This document shows positions 34,829-46,852 of a DNA stretch of 64,000 nt, in pieces (position 1 is the stretch's first letter; the number at the start of each line of letters is the position of its first letter). The translations under genes were made by a program, and so were the position numbers. Below the pieces are notes generated by a model. That model worked only from the letters and a program-made list of their open reading frames with translations. It ran no database searches and was not told the DNA's origin. Source of the stretch: Coraliomargarita sinensis (GTDB lineage: Bacteria; Verrucomicrobiota; Verrucomicrobiia; Opitutales; Coraliomargaritaceae); the NCBI RefSeq assembly GCF_003185655.1, contig NZ_QHJQ01000004.1, positions 1-64,000 of the forward strand, in the 5' to 3' direction.

Positions 34829-34966
34829 CTAATCGCCGGCGTTTTGCATGGATTCGCCCATGGCTTCAAAGTCCTCGCCGATTCCTTTCACGGTGTTGCA
34901 ACCGGACAGTGCGAAGAGAGCTAGTGTCAATAAAGCAGTCAGTGTGAGTTTTGTGGATTTGCTCAT
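34829..34966 (-). CDS. Entericidin-like small lipoprotein
   Basis: A 45-residue lipoprotein. It has a basic N-terminus MSKSTKLT, a hydrophobic stretch and the lipobox LSGC (20-23), giving a mature peptide of about 23 residues: CNTVKGIGEDFEAMGESMQN. The NTVKGIGEDFEAMGE pattern matches the entericidin A/B family (EcnA/EcnB), small membrane lipoproteins linked in enterobacteria to programmed lysis in stationary phase. A separate strong terminator follows, so it is an independent transcription unit. The role in this lineage is unknown. A second entericidin (antidote partner) is not seen nearby. Confidence 0.82.
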   Translation of the reverse strand: MSKSTKLTLTALLTLALFALSGCNTVKGIGEDFEAMGESMQNAGD

Positions 34967-35009
34967 AAGACTTTTAACATGGAGGAAATTATTCGTGAGC
35001 GCAAGCCAG

Positions 35010-36386
35010 CTATTTTACCCCGGCGATACCGCAAATAATCTCCTCAAAAGCTGCCGTGGCGTTTTCCATGATCGATAGGTCAAAACTTTCATCCGGGGCA
35101 TGGAGATTATCCAAGGGGGTAAAGAGGCCCACCATGAGCGAGTCCAGACCAGCGCGGTTTTTAAAATCAGCAATTACCGGAATACTTCCCCCTTCCCGGA
35201 GATAGATGGGCGGCTTGCCGAAGGCCTTTGCGATTGAAGCTTCCGCCGATTCGAAGGCTCGGGCCAGTGGCTCAGGCTGATCGGCGGGCGTGTTCGGGCA
35301 GCCCGGTGGCACCACCATGTAGGGCTCGCCGCTGCCACCCCTGCGGATTTCCAGTTTCAGCGCATCCGGGCAGCGTGCTTCGATTGCAGCAATGACCGCT
35401 TCCTGAATTTTAGCTGGGTTCTGATTGGCCACGAGCCGACAGGTGATCTTGGCAAATGCCTCGCTCGGAATAACTGTTTTACTCCCCTCGCCCTGGTAAC
35501 CGCCGCCGATACCATTGAATTCCAGAGTCGGGCCGAAACGAACCGCTTCCAGCGGGCTGAGCCCGTTGGCGGGGAAAAAGCCCGGCACCCCGAGCATGTC
35601 GCGGTAGCTTTCGACCGTTTCGGGATATCGTGCCAATTGTTCACGTTCCCAATCATGGATGGGTAAAACGTCGTCATAAAAGCCGGGTACATTGACACTC
35701 CCGTCCGGATTATGGAGCGAGGCACAAATTTCAGACAGGGCCTGGAGTGGGTTGTAAACTGCCCCGCCGTGTATGCCCGAATGAAGGTCGGACTTGGCAC
35801 CCTTCAGTTTGATCTCCAGGTCCACCAGTCCCCGTATTGCCGTCGTCACCACGATCTGTTCGGCATTGGGACTGCCTGTATCGGAGACCAAAAGAAAGTC
35901 GGCTTTGCTGAGGCGTTCTCCATGACTGTCGAAAAATTTCGCCATGCTGGGGCTGCCGATTTCCTCTTCGCCCTCGATGACATAGCTAAGATTCAGCTGA
36001 AGATCCGGAAACTTTTCCAGGACCCGTGAGAGGGCCGAAATATGAACAACCGTCGGCCCTTTGTTGTCCGCGGTGCCCCGGCCATATACTCGGCCGTCTC
36101 GAACCTGCGGATCAAATGGTTCACTCGTCCAAAGGTTCAGAGGATCGGCCGGTTGCACGTCATAGTGCCCGTAAAGTACGACATGAGGCCAATCCGGATT
36201 GCGGATTCGCTCGGCATAAAGAACCGGGTGCAAGTCTGTCTCGACCGTTTCCACATTGAAACCGAGTTGCTCCAGCAAGCTGGTCGCATAATCACGGGCA
36301 CCCTTCATGCCTTCGGCAAAGGCGGGATCGGTGGAAACCGATGGAAAACGAACGTAAGACTTTAGCGTTTCGAGAGGATCGATCAT
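35010..36386 (-). CDS. M20 family dipeptidase/metallopeptidase
   Basis: A 458-residue M20 (M20/M25/M40) zinc peptidase of the dipeptidase/CNDP type. Visible ligands are YGHYDVQP (H74 with catalytic D76), GRGTADNKG (D107 bridging the two metals), EGEEEIGSP (138-146, catalytic Glu and metal Glu) and a late LREGGSIPV (C-terminal His/Glu region). The middle lid domain (about 190-305) contains SDLHSGIHGGAVYNP. There is no signal peptide, so it is a cytoplasmic peptidase. It follows the M48 gene on the same strand after a 78-bp spacer. Confidence 0.9.
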   Translation of the reverse strand: MIDPLETLKSYVRFPSVSTDPAFAEGMKGARDYATSLLEQLGFNVETVETDLHPVLYAERIRNPDWPHVVLYGHYDVQPADPLNLWTSEPFDPQVRDGRVYGRGTADNKGPTVVHISALSRVLEKFPDLQLNLSYVIEGEEEIGSPSMAKFFDSHGERLSKADFLLVSDTGSPNAEQIVVTTAIRGLVDLEIKLKGAKSDLHSGIHGGAVYNPLQALSEICASLHNPDGSVNVPGFYDDVLPIHDWEREQLARYPETVESYRDMLGVPGFFPANGLSPLEAVRFGPTLEFNGIGGGYQGEGSKTVIPSEAFAKITCRLVANQNPAKIQEAVIAAIEARCPDALKLEIRRGGSGEPYMVVPPGCPNTPADQPEPLARAFESAEASIAKAFGKPPIYLREGGSIPVIADFKNRAGLDSLMVGLFTPLDNLHAPDESFDLSIMENATAAFEEIICGIAGVK

Positions 36387-36464
36387 AAATTACAAAAGAC
36401 TGAACGGCAGCTGCGCAGGTGCGAGCCCCAACATTAATCATGGACAAACCGGAACTCCGGTCAT

Positions 36465-37250
36465 CTATCGATTTTGATAGATCTGAACCGCCCGTGGCAT
36501 CAGCGCATTTAGCTTCCGCATCCGCGTACTGTCCGAAGGGTGCGTGGAAAGCAATTCCGGTGGAGAAATTTGTTTTTGTGCTTCCATGCGCTGCCAGAAC
36601 GGGATGGCAGCTCTGGGGTCGTAGCCCGCCTTGGCGGCATAAATCAGTCCGATCTCGTCGGCCTCCGATTCGTGCAGCCGACTGTAAGGCAACATTACAC
36701 CAACCGTGGCGCCGGCCCCGTATGCGGCCATTAAAATCTGCTTCTCGCTGCTGCTCAGTTCGGCCTGATTGGCTCCGATTTGCAGCGCCAGAGCCCCGCC
36801 CGCAGCCAGCATTTGCTGGGAGACCCGCTCCGCACTGTGCCCGGCCACCACGTGTGCAATTTCATGCCCCATCACGATGGCCAGATCTGCTTCGGACTGC
36901 ACCACTTTAAAGAGACCGGAATACACCGCAACCTTCCCGCCCGGCATGGCGAATGCGTTGATCTGGTCATCATCGAAAACAACAAACTCCCAGTTGGCAT
37001 TCGGCAAATCCGGCGCCGCAACATAGGCGATACGATCCCCCACCCGCTGCACCATGCTGTTGAGCTTTGGGTCGCGTGAGATCGGCGTCTTCTGTTTGAT
37101 CTCACCGAACTGCGCCGCAGCGGTGGAAGCAAGGGCATCCGGCGAGACCAGATGGAATGCTGAACGCCCCGTTTGAGGCACCGTGGTGCAACCTGCTAGA
37201 AAAAGTCCCAGCAGCAAAGCGGAAAGTAGGTGGGCCAACTTTGATTTCAT
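36465..37250 (-). CDS. M48 family metalloprotease lipoprotein
   Basis: A 261-residue zinc protease starting MKSKLAHLLSALLLGLFLAGC. That is a lipoprotein signal with lipobox LAGC (18-21), which is why the ATG at 37250 is preferred over an in-frame start at 37319. The active site is MGHEIAHVVAGHSAE (HExxH at 129-133), with the third ligand Glu in ESEADEIG (near 190). AMPGGKVAVYSG (101-112) matches the YfgC/LoiP/BepA-like group, envelope proteases that deal with outer membrane protein quality control. It probably acts in the periplasm, anchored to a membrane. Confidence 0.9.
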   Translation of the reverse strand: MKSKLAHLLSALLLGLFLAGCTTVPQTGRSAFHLVSPDALASTAAAQFGEIKQKTPISRDPKLNSMVQRVGDRIAYVAAPDLPNANWEFVVFDDDQINAFAMPGGKVAVYSGLFKVVQSEADLAIVMGHEIAHVVAGHSAERVSQQMLAAGGALALQIGANQAELSSSEKQILMAAYGAGATVGVMLPYSRLHESEADEIGLIYAAKAGYDPRAAIPFWQRMEAQKQISPPELLSTHPSDSTRMRKLNALMPRAVQIYQNR

Positions 37251-37325
37251 AGCAAACAAACTGTTATTGAGAGGCACAACTGGCAAACCTTGTTCCCGAA
37301 AAGGCAGTGATTTTGTCAATACGGC

Positions 37326-38876
37326 CTAGTGTTTGAAGTGGCGCTTCCCGGTAAAGATCATAGCCATGTCACGTTCGTCGGCCGCGGCGATCACTTCCTC
37401 GTCACGGACAGAGCCACCCGGCTGGATAGCTGCGACCGCGCCGGCTTCAGCAGCCGCGATCAGGCCATCGGCGAAGGGGAAGAAGGCATCTGAGCAGACG
37501 ACCGAGCCGTTCAAGGAAAGACCGGCTTCGCCCGCCTTCCAGACTGCGATCTTGGAACTGTCCACCCGAGACATCTGGCCGGCCCCCACGCCGATCGTAT
37601 GCTCGCAACCGGCATAGACGATCGCATTGGACTTGACGTGCTTGACCACATTCCAGCCGAACACCATGGCCCGCATTTCTTCATCGGTGGGCTGGCGCTT
37701 GGTCACAACCTTCCAGTCACTGGGCCGGTCGGGCATGGTGTCGCGATCCTGCATCAGAATGCCGCCGACTACGGAGCGCACCTCGCGCAGTGAGTCCGCA
37801 GGCAAGCTGTCCTTCACCGTCATCAGCCGGAGGTTCTTCTTCTTAGCAAAGACTTCGCGGGCCGCATCGGTAAAGTCGGGCGCGATAATCACCTCGCAGA
37901 AAATCTTGGCGATGATCTCGGCCAGGTCGGTATCTATGGTCTGATTAGCGACAATAATCCCGCCAAAAGGTGCCTGCTGATCGGTCGCAAAAGCCTGCTC
38001 CCAGGCAGTCACGAGGTTTTCGGCAGAAGCCACGCCGCAAGGATTGGTGTGCTTCAGGATCGCCACGGTCGGCTTTTGGAACTCGCCGATCAGGTAGGTG
38101 GCGGCCGTGATGTCGATGATGTTGTTGAAACTGAGTTCCTTGCCCTGTAGCTGTTCAAAGCAGTCGAAGAAGCTGCCGTAAAGCGCAGCCTGCTGGTGGG
38201 GATTTTCACCGTAGCGAAGAACCTTGGCCTGTGGAAGTTGAACATCCAATTCGGCAGGTATCCCGGAGATATCCCCCAGGCTCGGCTCCTCTTGAGTCTG
38301 TTCGCCCAGGTATTTGGCAATGGCACCGTCATAAGCGGAGGTGCGTTGAAAGACCTTCAATGCGAGTTCACGACGGAGCTTGGACAGTGCTGCCGTATCG
38401 TCCATCGCGGAGAGAACACGGTCGTAGTCGGCCACATCCACAACCACGGAGACCGACGCGTGGTTCTTGGCCGCACTGCGCAACATAGAAGGACCACCGA
38501 TATCGATGTTCTCGATCGCCAGTTCGAAGGTCACGTCGGGTTTGGCGACGGTTTCCTCAAAGGGATAAAGGTTCACCACCACCAGGTCGATCATGTCGAT
38601 CCCATGCTCGGAGGCCGCAGTCATGTGGTCTTCCTTATCACGTCGGGCCAGCAAACCTCCGTGAATCTTCGGGTGAAGGGTCTTGACCCGCCCCTCCATC
38701 ATTTCAGGGAACCCGGTGTAATCACTGACTTCCGTTACCGGAATACCCTCGCTCTCGAGGAGCTTGGCGGTACCGCCTGTGGAAAGGAGTCTGTAGCCGT
38801 GTTGCTCGACCAGAGCTTTGGCAAAGGGAACGAGCCCGGTTTTATCGCTTACGGAAAGAAGTGCTGTTTTTGACAT
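37326..38876 (-). CDS. purH: Bifunctional AICAR transformylase/IMP cyclohydrolase PurH
   Basis: A 516-residue PurH, the last two steps of purine synthesis (AICAR to FAICAR using 10-formyl-THF, then cyclisation to IMP). The N-terminal MGS-like IMP cyclohydrolase domain (1-about 195) contains STGGTAKLL and [12 protein letters not shown]. The C-terminal transformylase domain contains [12 protein letters not shown] and KHTNPCGVA with the catalytic Lys-His pair. The usual C-terminal end [14 protein letters not shown] is intact. Another purine gene (PurF-like) lies 0.6 kb away, but on its own; there is no pur operon here. Confidence 0.97.
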   Translation of the reverse strand: MSKTALLSVSDKTGLVPFAKALVEQHGYRLLSTGGTAKLLESEGIPVTEVSDYTGFPEMMEGRVKTLHPKIHGGLLARRDKEDHMTAASEHGIDMIDLVVVNLYPFEETVAKPDVTFELAIENIDIGGPSMLRSAAKNHASVSVVVDVADYDRVLSAMDDTAALSKLRRELALKVFQRTSAYDGAIAKYLGEQTQEEPSLGDISGIPAELDVQLPQAKVLRYGENPHQQAALYGSFFDCFEQLQGKELSFNNIIDITAATYLIGEFQKPTVAILKHTNPCGVASAENLVTAWEQAFATDQQAPFGGIIVANQTIDTDLAEIIAKIFCEVIIAPDFTDAAREVFAKKKNLRLMTVKDSLPADSLREVRSVVGGILMQDRDTMPDRPSDWKVVTKRQPTDEEMRAMVFGWNVVKHVKSNAIVYAGCEHTIGVGAGQMSRVDSSKIAVWKAGEAGLSLNGSVVCSDAFFPFADGLIAAAEAGAVAAIQPGGSVRDEEVIAAADERDMAMIFTGKRHFKH

Positions 38877-38971
38877 ATCGCGTGTTAAGTTCGTGAAAAG
38901 GGGCCGATTAAAGATTCTGCTGATTATCCGCCAAGCCTTGAATTCACCGGAAAATAGAATATTCCTGATTT

Positions 38972-39487
38972 ATGTCTTACAAAACTATTCCTGCGGATCA
39001 GCTCCCGCCCCTAATTGAGGAGGAGCACATCGTCATCGATGTGCGCACACCGGCCGAATACCGGGCCGAACACGTTGTGGGTGCTCAGTTGCACCCTCTT
39101 GATCAACTCGATGCGGAAGCATTTTGCCGGCAATACAACCCCGACACACCCATCTACGTACTTTGCCAGAGTGGTAAACGCGCCTCCATGGCGGCGGAGA
39201 AGCTCATTGCCGCCGGGCACCAAAATGTCCACGTGGTCGAAGGCGGTACCAATGCGGCGAAAACCACAGGTGTCGCCATGAACCGGGGCAAAGGTGCGAT
39301 CTCAATCGAACGCCAGGTGCGAATTGGCGCGGGTGCGCTGGTGGTCCTCGGCACCATCGCCGGCCTCACGATTCACGCAGGGTTTCTTGCCGTCCCTCTC
39401 TTTGTCGGCAGCGGACTCATATTTGCCGGCGTGACCGACATCTGCGGGATGGGGGCAGTCCTGGCAAAAATGCCCTGGAATCGATGA
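38972..39487 (+). CDS. Rhodanese-domain membrane protein
   Basis: A 171-residue protein with an N-terminal rhodanese domain (about 10-100) and a C-terminal membrane part. The active-site loop is VLCQSGKRA with catalytic Cys65, and IDVRTPAEY marks the family. Two hydrophobic helices (about 115-134, 140-158) resemble the DUF2892 membrane anchor, so the fusion would be membrane-bound sulfurtransferase with its catalytic domain in the cytoplasm. It is divergent from purH, and its stop codon abuts the convergent PurF-like stop with no spacer. Confidence 0.87.
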   Translation: MSYKTIPADQLPPLIEEEHIVIDVRTPAEYRAEHVVGAQLHPLDQLDAEAFCRQYNPDTPIYVLCQSGKRASMAAEKLIAAGHQNVHVVEGGTNAAKTTGVAMNRGKGAISIERQVRIGAGALVVLGTIAGLTIHAGFLAVPLFVGSGLIFAGVTDICGMGAVLAKMPWNR

Positions 39488-41401
<1,914 letters not shown>

Positions 41402-41732
41402 GAATAAATAAATTTCGCCGGTGAAAATTGCCGGGTGACCAGCATCGCGGGCGCTTATGTTTCAAGTGCGTTAAACTATGCCAGACAAGCAATAATTCCA
41501 ATATGGGGCGGATTTACCAACTTTAAGAGAAATCACCGCTTTTTTTACCGCCAGTTGACGACATAATGACCCAGATTTTCGTGATTTGAGTTTAGGGATT
41601 TATTCAGGGACTTCACCGAATACCATCGCAAGGGTATCAAAATTTGAACGATTCGCGGATTGTGACCCTGTCCGGAAGCTGCGTAACTGAGTACGCCTTC
41701 AGCCTATCGACCACCACCTGCATGACCCGACA
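41402..41732. other. Divergent spacer between purF-like and beta-CASP genes
   Basis: 331 bp without a supportable gene. On the minus strand TTGGAA (41496-41501) and TAGTTT (41473-41478) with 17-bp spacing form a candidate promoter for the PurF-like gene. AATTTCGCCGGTGAAAATT near 41409 is an imperfect palindrome close to its start. No PurR-type box or riboswitch was recognised. On the + strand a TTGACG at about 41554 has no convincing partner. Confidence 0.4.
41473..41501 (-). promoter_or_regulatory. Putative sigma-70 promoter for the purF-like gene
   Basis: On the minus strand TTGGAA (41496-41501) and TAGTTT (41473-41478) are separated by 17 bp, about 72 bp upstream of the start codon. Both hexamers are moderate matches. 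Confidence 0.35.
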
Positions 41733-43091
41733 ATGAACTTTTATGATTTAAACCGTCACGGCGAAATCGGAGCCAATTCCATCTACCTACAGATCGGCCC
41801 CTTCAATATACTTGTGGATGCCGGCCTGCACCCGAAGAAGATGGGCTATGACGCTCTGCCCGACTTTGAGCCCATTGAGGACGTTGATCTGGACCTCATC
41901 ATTCTGACCCACTGCCATCTGGACCACCTCGGGGCCCTTCCCGTCGTGTCGGCCCACAACCCCACCACCCCGGTGATTACGACCGCACCAAACGAGATGC
42001 TCGCCCCGCGAATGCTACGCAACTCGATCAATGTGATGAAACGACAGCGGCAGGAACACGGGATCAGTGAGTACCCGCTTTTTCTCCACCGTGACGTCGC
42101 ACAGCTCAGCAAACAGATCACCGTGCAACGCTTTGAGCGGGGCGAGATCTACCTTAAGGGCAAGGAGCAGATTGAAGTCATCCTGCACCCGGCAGGCCAT
42201 GTCGCGGGAGCTGCTGCAGTCGAACTGGTTTACAAGCATCGGCGTATCGTTTTCTCCGGGGATGTACTCTTCGATGCCCAGCGGACTCTGCCAGGGGCCC
42301 ATCTTCCGCAGGGACCGGTTGACACCCTCTTTCTTGAGACCACCCGTGGTGCCAAAGGTCGCGAATCCGGTCGAAGCCGTTCGACCGAAGTCGATCGGCT
42401 TATCGATAAAGTCGGGCAAATTCTCGATCGCGACGGAAGTTGTTTGATCCCCGTTTTTGCCCTGGGTCGTATGCAGGAGCTCTTTAAAATCATCTATGAG
42501 GCCCGAAATTTCGGCCGACTACCAAACTCGCCGATCTACGCGGCAGGTCTGGGAATGGATATCTGTAATTATTTTGATAAGATCCGCCGCCGTACCCAAT
42601 TAATCGACTTCGACGCTTCGATTCTGGAGAAAATGAAAGTGAAGCCACCGGAACCAAAGATGCGCCCAGGCCGGGATTTGGCGAAAAAGGGAATTTATCT
42701 GGTGAGCAGTGGGATGATGGTCGAATACACCCCCTCGTATAATGTGGCCGCTTCCCTGCTCCCACACTCCTCGAACGGCATCTGTTTCGTGGGCTACTGC
42801 GATCCGGATACCCCTGGCGGACAGCTGCTGCAATCAAAGGATGAAGAAAGCTACTTCTTCAATGCACTCGACTACAACGCCCCGATTCGTGCCTCGATCG
42901 ACCGATTTGATCTCAGTGGTCATGCCGACCGTGAAGAACTCGTCGAATATGCGCAGACTACGGACGCCCGTGCAATCGTGCTGACCCATGGCGATCAAAG
43001 TGCGCGGGAATGGTTTAAAAATGAACTTTCCAAGCGCATGAATCATTCTGTAGTATTGGATCCGGAAACGTTGGTATGTCATAAAATATAA
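41733..43091 (+). CDS. Beta-CASP metallo-beta-lactamase fold hydrolase
   Basis: A 452-residue MBL-fold protein with the beta-CASP insertion, the layout of RNA-processing exonucleases (CPSF/RNase J-like). The zinc motif is THCHLDHLG (59-67, HxHxDH), with AGHVAGAAAVEL and FSGDVLFDAQRTLPGA supplying further ligands and the Asp. The C-terminal SGHADREELVEYA and VLTHGDQSARE match beta-CASP motifs B and C. There is no signal peptide. RNase activity is inferred from family; other MBL hydrolase activities are possible. It is followed after 23 bp by a small gene on the same strand. Confidence 0.87.
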   Translation: MNFYDLNRHGEIGANSIYLQIGPFNILVDAGLHPKKMGYDALPDFEPIEDVDLDLIILTHCHLDHLGALPVVSAHNPTTPVITTAPNEMLAPRMLRNSINVMKRQRQEHGISEYPLFLHRDVAQLSKQITVQRFERGEIYLKGKEQIEVILHPAGHVAGAAAVELVYKHRRIVFSGDVLFDAQRTLPGAHLPQGPVDTLFLETTRGAKGRESGRSRSTEVDRLIDKVGQILDRDGSCLIPVFALGRMQELFKIIYEARNFGRLPNSPIYAAGLGMDICNYFDKIRRRTQLIDFDASILEKMKVKPPEPKMRPGRDLAKKGIYLVSSGMMVEYTPSYNVAASLLPHSSNGICFVGYCDPDTPGGQLLQSKDEESYFFNALDYNAPIRASIDRFDLSGHADREELVEYAQTTDARAIVLTHGDQSAREWFKNELSKRMNHSVVLDPETLVCHKI

Positions 43092-43114
43092 GTTCTTTAA
43101 ACTCCCACACTCGA

Positions 43115-43507
43115 ATGAATTACGAGATTAAGTTTTATCCACAGTACAGTCTGGTGGTCGAACGGATTGAGGGAGAAATTACTTTGGATAGCCTTCAAAA
43201 AAAGACGCAAAGCCTACTTTCCGATCCGGATTTTAAGGATTGCCTATCCGGCGCCATCGATTTGCGCAATGCACATACTCAAATGTCGAAGCCTGAACTT
43301 CAGAGCTACGCACAACTCATGGATGAGTCCGAAGCATTCAAAACCACAAAGTGGGCGATCATTGGCAATGACCCCATGGTGATTGCGTTAAGTCAGGTTT
43401 TTCAGCAGCAAATGAGCGACAGCGAATTGATCGGAGTATTCGGTAGTGTCGCAAAAGCTGCCCAGTTTTTGAGTAAGCCGGAACTACTGCATTTCCTGAA
43501 CGACTGA
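43115..43507 (+). CDS. Small protein of SpoIIAA/STAS-like fold, unknown
   Basis: A 130-residue protein with alternating strands and helices: MNYEIKFYPQYSLVVERIEGEIT, DFKDCLSGAIDLRNAHTQMSK, TKWAIIGNDPMVIALSQVFQQ, LIGVFGSVAKAAQFLSK. The pattern is like the SpoIIAA-like/STAS family of small regulatory or lipid-binding domains, but no phosphorylatable Ser motif is evident. This is a fold-level guess. It lies 23 bp after the beta-CASP gene, and 18 bp before the convergent lpxA stop. Confidence 0.6.
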   Translation: MNYEIKFYPQYSLVVERIEGEITLDSLQKKTQSLLSDPDFKDCLSGAIDLRNAHTQMSKPELQSYAQLMDESEAFKTTKWAIIGNDPMVIALSQVFQQQMSDSELIGVFGSVAKAAQFLSKPELLHFLND

Positions 43508-43525
43508 GCGAACTTGGACTTGCGC

Positions 43526-44308
43526 TTAGTTTTGCATCCGGGAACGGGAGAAACGCCCCCTACGGCTGGCCCCAAAGCAAGCCAGGAAATCCTGTCCTTC
43601 TTGAGTCTTGGCCTTCGTGTGCTGCGCCAATTTAGCGGGATCACCGGCCTTCATGTAAACTGATTTGTAACAGGCCCGAAGGTCGGAAATCGCCTCTCTT
43701 TGCAAGTTGCGCTTTAATCCGATCAGGTTGAGTCCGGTGACGACACTGCGCTCAGCAACCATCAGGTAAGACGGCACATCATAAGTGACAGAGGCATTTC
43801 CAGCGACCATCACCAGCTTTCCGATGTTCACAAACTGATGTATGCCACAGCCCCCGCCCAGAACCGAACTGTCCCCGACATGCACATGTCCGGCTAACAT
43901 CGCATTGTTCACAAGGATGACACCATTACCCAGTTGGCAGTCATGGGCCACGTGCGCATTGGCCATCAGTAAGCATTTTTCCCCCACCCGGGTCGCGGCG
44001 CCCTCTTCCGTGGAACGATGTATGGTCACTGCCTCACGAATCACCGAGTTTTTCCCGATATGGACACTCGATTTGGTCGAGGGTGAAAAGGATAGATCCT
44101 GCGGCAGCCCACCGATCACGGCAAAGCTGTCGATGGTGACACCTTCTTCCACATTACTATACTGCCGCACGATTGCATGCGCCGCGATACGACAGCCCGA
44201 GGCGATCGAAACATCCGCTTCGATTACGGCGTATGGACCGATCTCGACATCATCCGCGAGTTGCGCCTTTGCGTCTACAATGGCAGTCGGATGGATGGAC
44301 TGACTCAT
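43526..44308 (-). CDS. lpxA: Acyl-ACP--UDP-N-acetylglucosamine O-acyltransferase LpxA
   Basis: A 260-residue LpxA, the first enzyme of lipid A synthesis, acting in the cytoplasm on UDP-GlcNAc and 3-hydroxyacyl-ACP. It has the left-handed hexapeptide helix (IHPTAIVDAKAQLADDVEIGPYAVI onward), the catalytic-histidine region ANAHVAHDCQLGNGV, GGCGIHQFVNIGKL, and the LpxA C-terminal helical domain beginning TGLNLIGLKRN. Length is close to E. coli LpxA (262). Its presence shows a lipopolysaccharide-bearing Gram-negative cell. It is 46 bp downstream of clpC on the same strand and has no other lpx genes nearby. Confidence 0.95.
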   Translation of the reverse strand: MSQSIHPTAIVDAKAQLADDVEIGPYAVIEADVSIASGCRIAAHAIVRQYSNVEEGVTIDSFAVIGGLPQDLSFSPSTKSSVHIGKNSVIREAVTIHRSTEEGAATRVGEKCLLMANAHVAHDCQLGNGVILVNNAMLAGHVHVGDSSVLGGGCGIHQFVNIGKLVMVAGNASVTYDVPSYLMVAERSVVTGLNLIGLKRNLQREAISDLRACYKSVYMKAGDPAKLAQHTKAKTQEGQDFLACFGASRRGRFSRSRMQN

Positions 44309-44354
44309 GATCGGCGCCGATGCTTACTGGCAGGGTAAATACGAAGGGGGCATG

Positions 44355-46838
44355 CTAGGATGCGACCGGTTGATCCTGCTCGAAGCGTAGGGACTTTTCA
44401 TCCTTAGCAACCGATACTTTGATCGGTTCGCCGGGCTTGATCTCTCCAGAGAGAATGGCTTCGGCCAGTGAATCCTCCAGATACTGTTCGACGGCACGTC
44501 GCAGGGGGCGTGCACCGTACTTCTCGTCGTATCCCTTCTCGATAAGGAAATCCTTACACTCCTGGGAGAATTCAAAGATCAGCTCACGCTCCTTGAGTCG
44601 ATCGGCGACATTTCGCAACTCAAGTTCGACAATGGACTGCATATCCTCGCGCCCAAGCGATTTGAAAATCACAAGGTCATTAAGACGGTTGAGAAACTCC
44701 GGCTTGAAGACGCGTTTGGTCTCGTCGAGAATCTTCTCACGAATTTTCTCATATTCGTTCTCCGCCGTGTTTTCGACTCCGAAGCCCATCGACGTATTAC
44801 GCTGAAGGATGTCGGCCCCGACGTTGGAGGTCATGATTAGGATGGTATTTCGGAAGTCGACCTTCCGTCCCAGACTGTCGGTCAGGCGGCCTTCTTCGAG
44901 AACCTGCAACAGCAGCTGCACCACATCGGGGTGTGCTTTCTCAATCTCGTCAAAGAGCACCACGGAATAGGGCTTACGGCGAACCGCTTCAGTAAGCTGC
45001 CCGCCTTCTTCGTAGCCCACATAGCCGGGGGGTGAACCGACCAGGCGCGACACAGCGAACTTCTCCATATATTCGGACATGTCGATTTGAATGACAGCCT
45101 CCTTGTCGCCGAACATCTCTTCCGCCAGAACCTTGGCCAGAAGCGTCTTACCGACACCCGTCGGCCCGAGGAACATGAAGGAACCGATCGGACGCTTGGG
45201 ATCCTTGAGGTCGGCACGGGAACGACGCAGCGCTTTGGAAATCACCTCGGTCGCGATGTTTTGACCGATCACCTCGCTCTGTAATTCAGCTTCAAGATTG
45301 AGCAGCTTTTTGCTCTCCTTTTGCTCCATACGTGAGAGCGGAATACCGGTCCAGTCGGCTACGACCTGCAGCATATCCTCCTCACCCACGTTAATCCTGT
45401 TTTCTTCGCGGGACTTCTTCCAGGACTCGACGAGATCGGTTTGCTTCTTGCGCAGCTGCTTCTCCTCGTCCCTGAACTTGGCTGCATCCTCAAAGCGCTG
45501 CCTGGAAATAGCTTCCTCCTTCTTGGAGCAAACTTCCTCAATGGTATCGGTCATCTCTTCGATTTCCGGCGGCTGTTTTAGGGACTCAATACGTGCGCGG
45601 GCGCCGGCTTCGTCCAGAATGTCGATGGCCTTATCCGGGAGGAAACGGGCCGTGATGTAGCGTTCGGACAGTTTGGCCGAGGCTTCCAGGGCCTCATCCG
45701 AAAATGTGCACTTGTGGTGGTCCTCGTATTTACCGCGAATCCCCTTAAGGATTTGAATAGTATCCTCCACCGAGGGCGCATCGACCTTCACGGACTGGAA
45801 GCGTCGGTCGAGGGCACTGTCCTTCTCAATGTATTTACGATACTCGGCCAGCGTCGTCGCTCCGATGCATTGCAGCTCACCACGACTGAGCGCGGGCTTA
45901 AAGATATTGGAAGCGTCCATGGCACCTTCGGCGGCACCTGCGCCAACGATAGTATGGAGTTCATCGATGAAAATAATGATGTTCTTCGCCCGGCGAATCT
46001 CATCCATGACCGCTTTGATCCGCTCCTCGAACTGACCACGGTATTTCGTCCCCGCCACCATCAGCGCAAGGTCCAGCGTGATCACTTTTTTATCCATGAG
46101 GATTTCCGGAACAATTCCGGATGCAATTTCCTGAGCCAGTCCTTCGACAATGGCCGTCTTCCCCACACCGGCTTCACCGATCAAAACCGGATTGTTCTTG
46201 GTGCGGCGGCAGAGAATTTGCACGACCCGGCGAATCTCATCCTTACGGCCTACCACAGGATCCATTTCCCCCTTCTTGGCCAGCTCAGTAAGATCGCGAC
46301 CAAAAGCTTTCAAGGCCGGTGTCTTGCTCTCTTTCTTTTCATCCGGATTTCCCTGGGACCCCCCGGCAGTCGCCTCCTCCGGTTCGCTGGAAAAATTGGG
46401 ATCCAACTCGGCGAGAATTTCGTTCCGGCAGCGTTCGATGTCCACGTCGAGTGACTTCAGCACGCGGGCTGCGACCCCCTCGCCTTCACGGAGCAAGCCG
46501 AGCAGAATGTGTTCGGTACCGACGTAGGAATGGTTCAGGGACTTCGCCTCCTTGCCAGCCAGCGCGAGAACCTTTTTAACGCGCGGCGTGTAGGGTATAT
46601 TGCCCGAAGGTTTGCTTTCCGGACCGGTGCCGACCTGCTTCTCCACTGCGGAACGAACTGTTTGCAGGTCGAGCCCCATCTTCATGAGCACGTTGACCGC
46701 AACACCCTGGCCAAGATTAATCAGCCCCAACAGCAAGTGCTCCGTCCCGACGTAATTATGGTGAAAACGATCAGCCTCTTTGCGCGCCAGAGCGAGCACC
46801 TGTTGAGCACGTGGGGTAAAATTGTTCATCGGTTCCAT
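44355..46838 (-). CDS. clpC: ClpC-type AAA+ protease ATPase
   Basis: An 827-residue Hsp100 unfoldase. Two Clp_N repeats (about 4-145) precede the first AAA domain with Walker A GEAGVGKT (221-228). The UVR-containing coiled-coil linker (about 425-480, [24 protein letters not shown]) marks ClpC rather than ClpA/ClpB. The second AAA domain has [12 protein letters not shown], followed by [11 protein letters not shown] and the C-terminal arginine finger domain. ClpC feeds proteins, including ones phosphorylated on arginine by McsB, to ClpP. It is the last gene of mcsA-mcsB-clpC (14 bp after mcsB). ClpP is not in the window. Confidence 0.96.
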   Translation of the reverse strand: MEPMNNFTPRAQQVLALARKEADRFHHNYVGTEHLLLGLINLGQGVAVNVLMKMGLDLQTVRSAVEKQVGTGPESKPSGNIPYTPRVKKVLALAGKEAKSLNHSYVGTEHILLGLLREGEGVAARVLKSLDVDIERCRNEILAELDPNFSSEPEEATAGGSQGNPDEKKESKTPALKAFGRDLTELAKKGEMDPVVGRKDEIRRVVQILCRRTKNNPVLIGEAGVGKTAIVEGLAQEIASGIVPEILMDKKVITLDLALMVAGTKYRGQFEERIKAVMDEIRRAKNIIIFIDELHTIVGAGAAEGAMDASNIFKPALSRGELQCIGATTLAEYRKYIEKDSALDRRFQSVKVDAPSVEDTIQILKGIRGKYEDHHKCTFSDEALEASAKLSERYITARFLPDKAIDILDEAGARARIESLKQPPEIEEMTDTIEEVCSKKEEAISRQRFEDAAKFRDEEKQLRKKQTDLVESWKKSREENRINVGEEDMLQVVADWTGIPLSRMEQKESKKLLNLEAELQSEVIGQNIATEVISKALRRSRADLKDPKRPIGSFMFLGPTGVGKTLLAKVLAEEMFGDKEAVIQIDMSEYMEKFAVSRLVGSPPGYVGYEEGGQLTEAVRRKPYSVVLFDEIEKAHPDVVQLLLQVLEEGRLTDSLGRKVDFRNTILIMTSNVGADILQRNTSMGFGVENTAENEYEKIREKILDETKRVFKPEFLNRLNDLVIFKSLGREDMQSIVELELRNVADRLKERELIFEFSQECKDFLIEKGYDEKYGARPLRRAVEQYLEDSLAEAILSGEIKPGEPIKVSVAKDEKSLRFEQDQPVAS

Positions 46839-46852
46839 ATGTAGTAAAGTTA

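Noticed and set aside
38196..38873. 225-codon frame antisense to purH
   Set aside because: It is a mirror of purH with no known domain.
45714..46454. 246-codon frame antisense to clpC
   Set aside because: clpC is complete and certain on the minus strand; the frame is a shadow of it.
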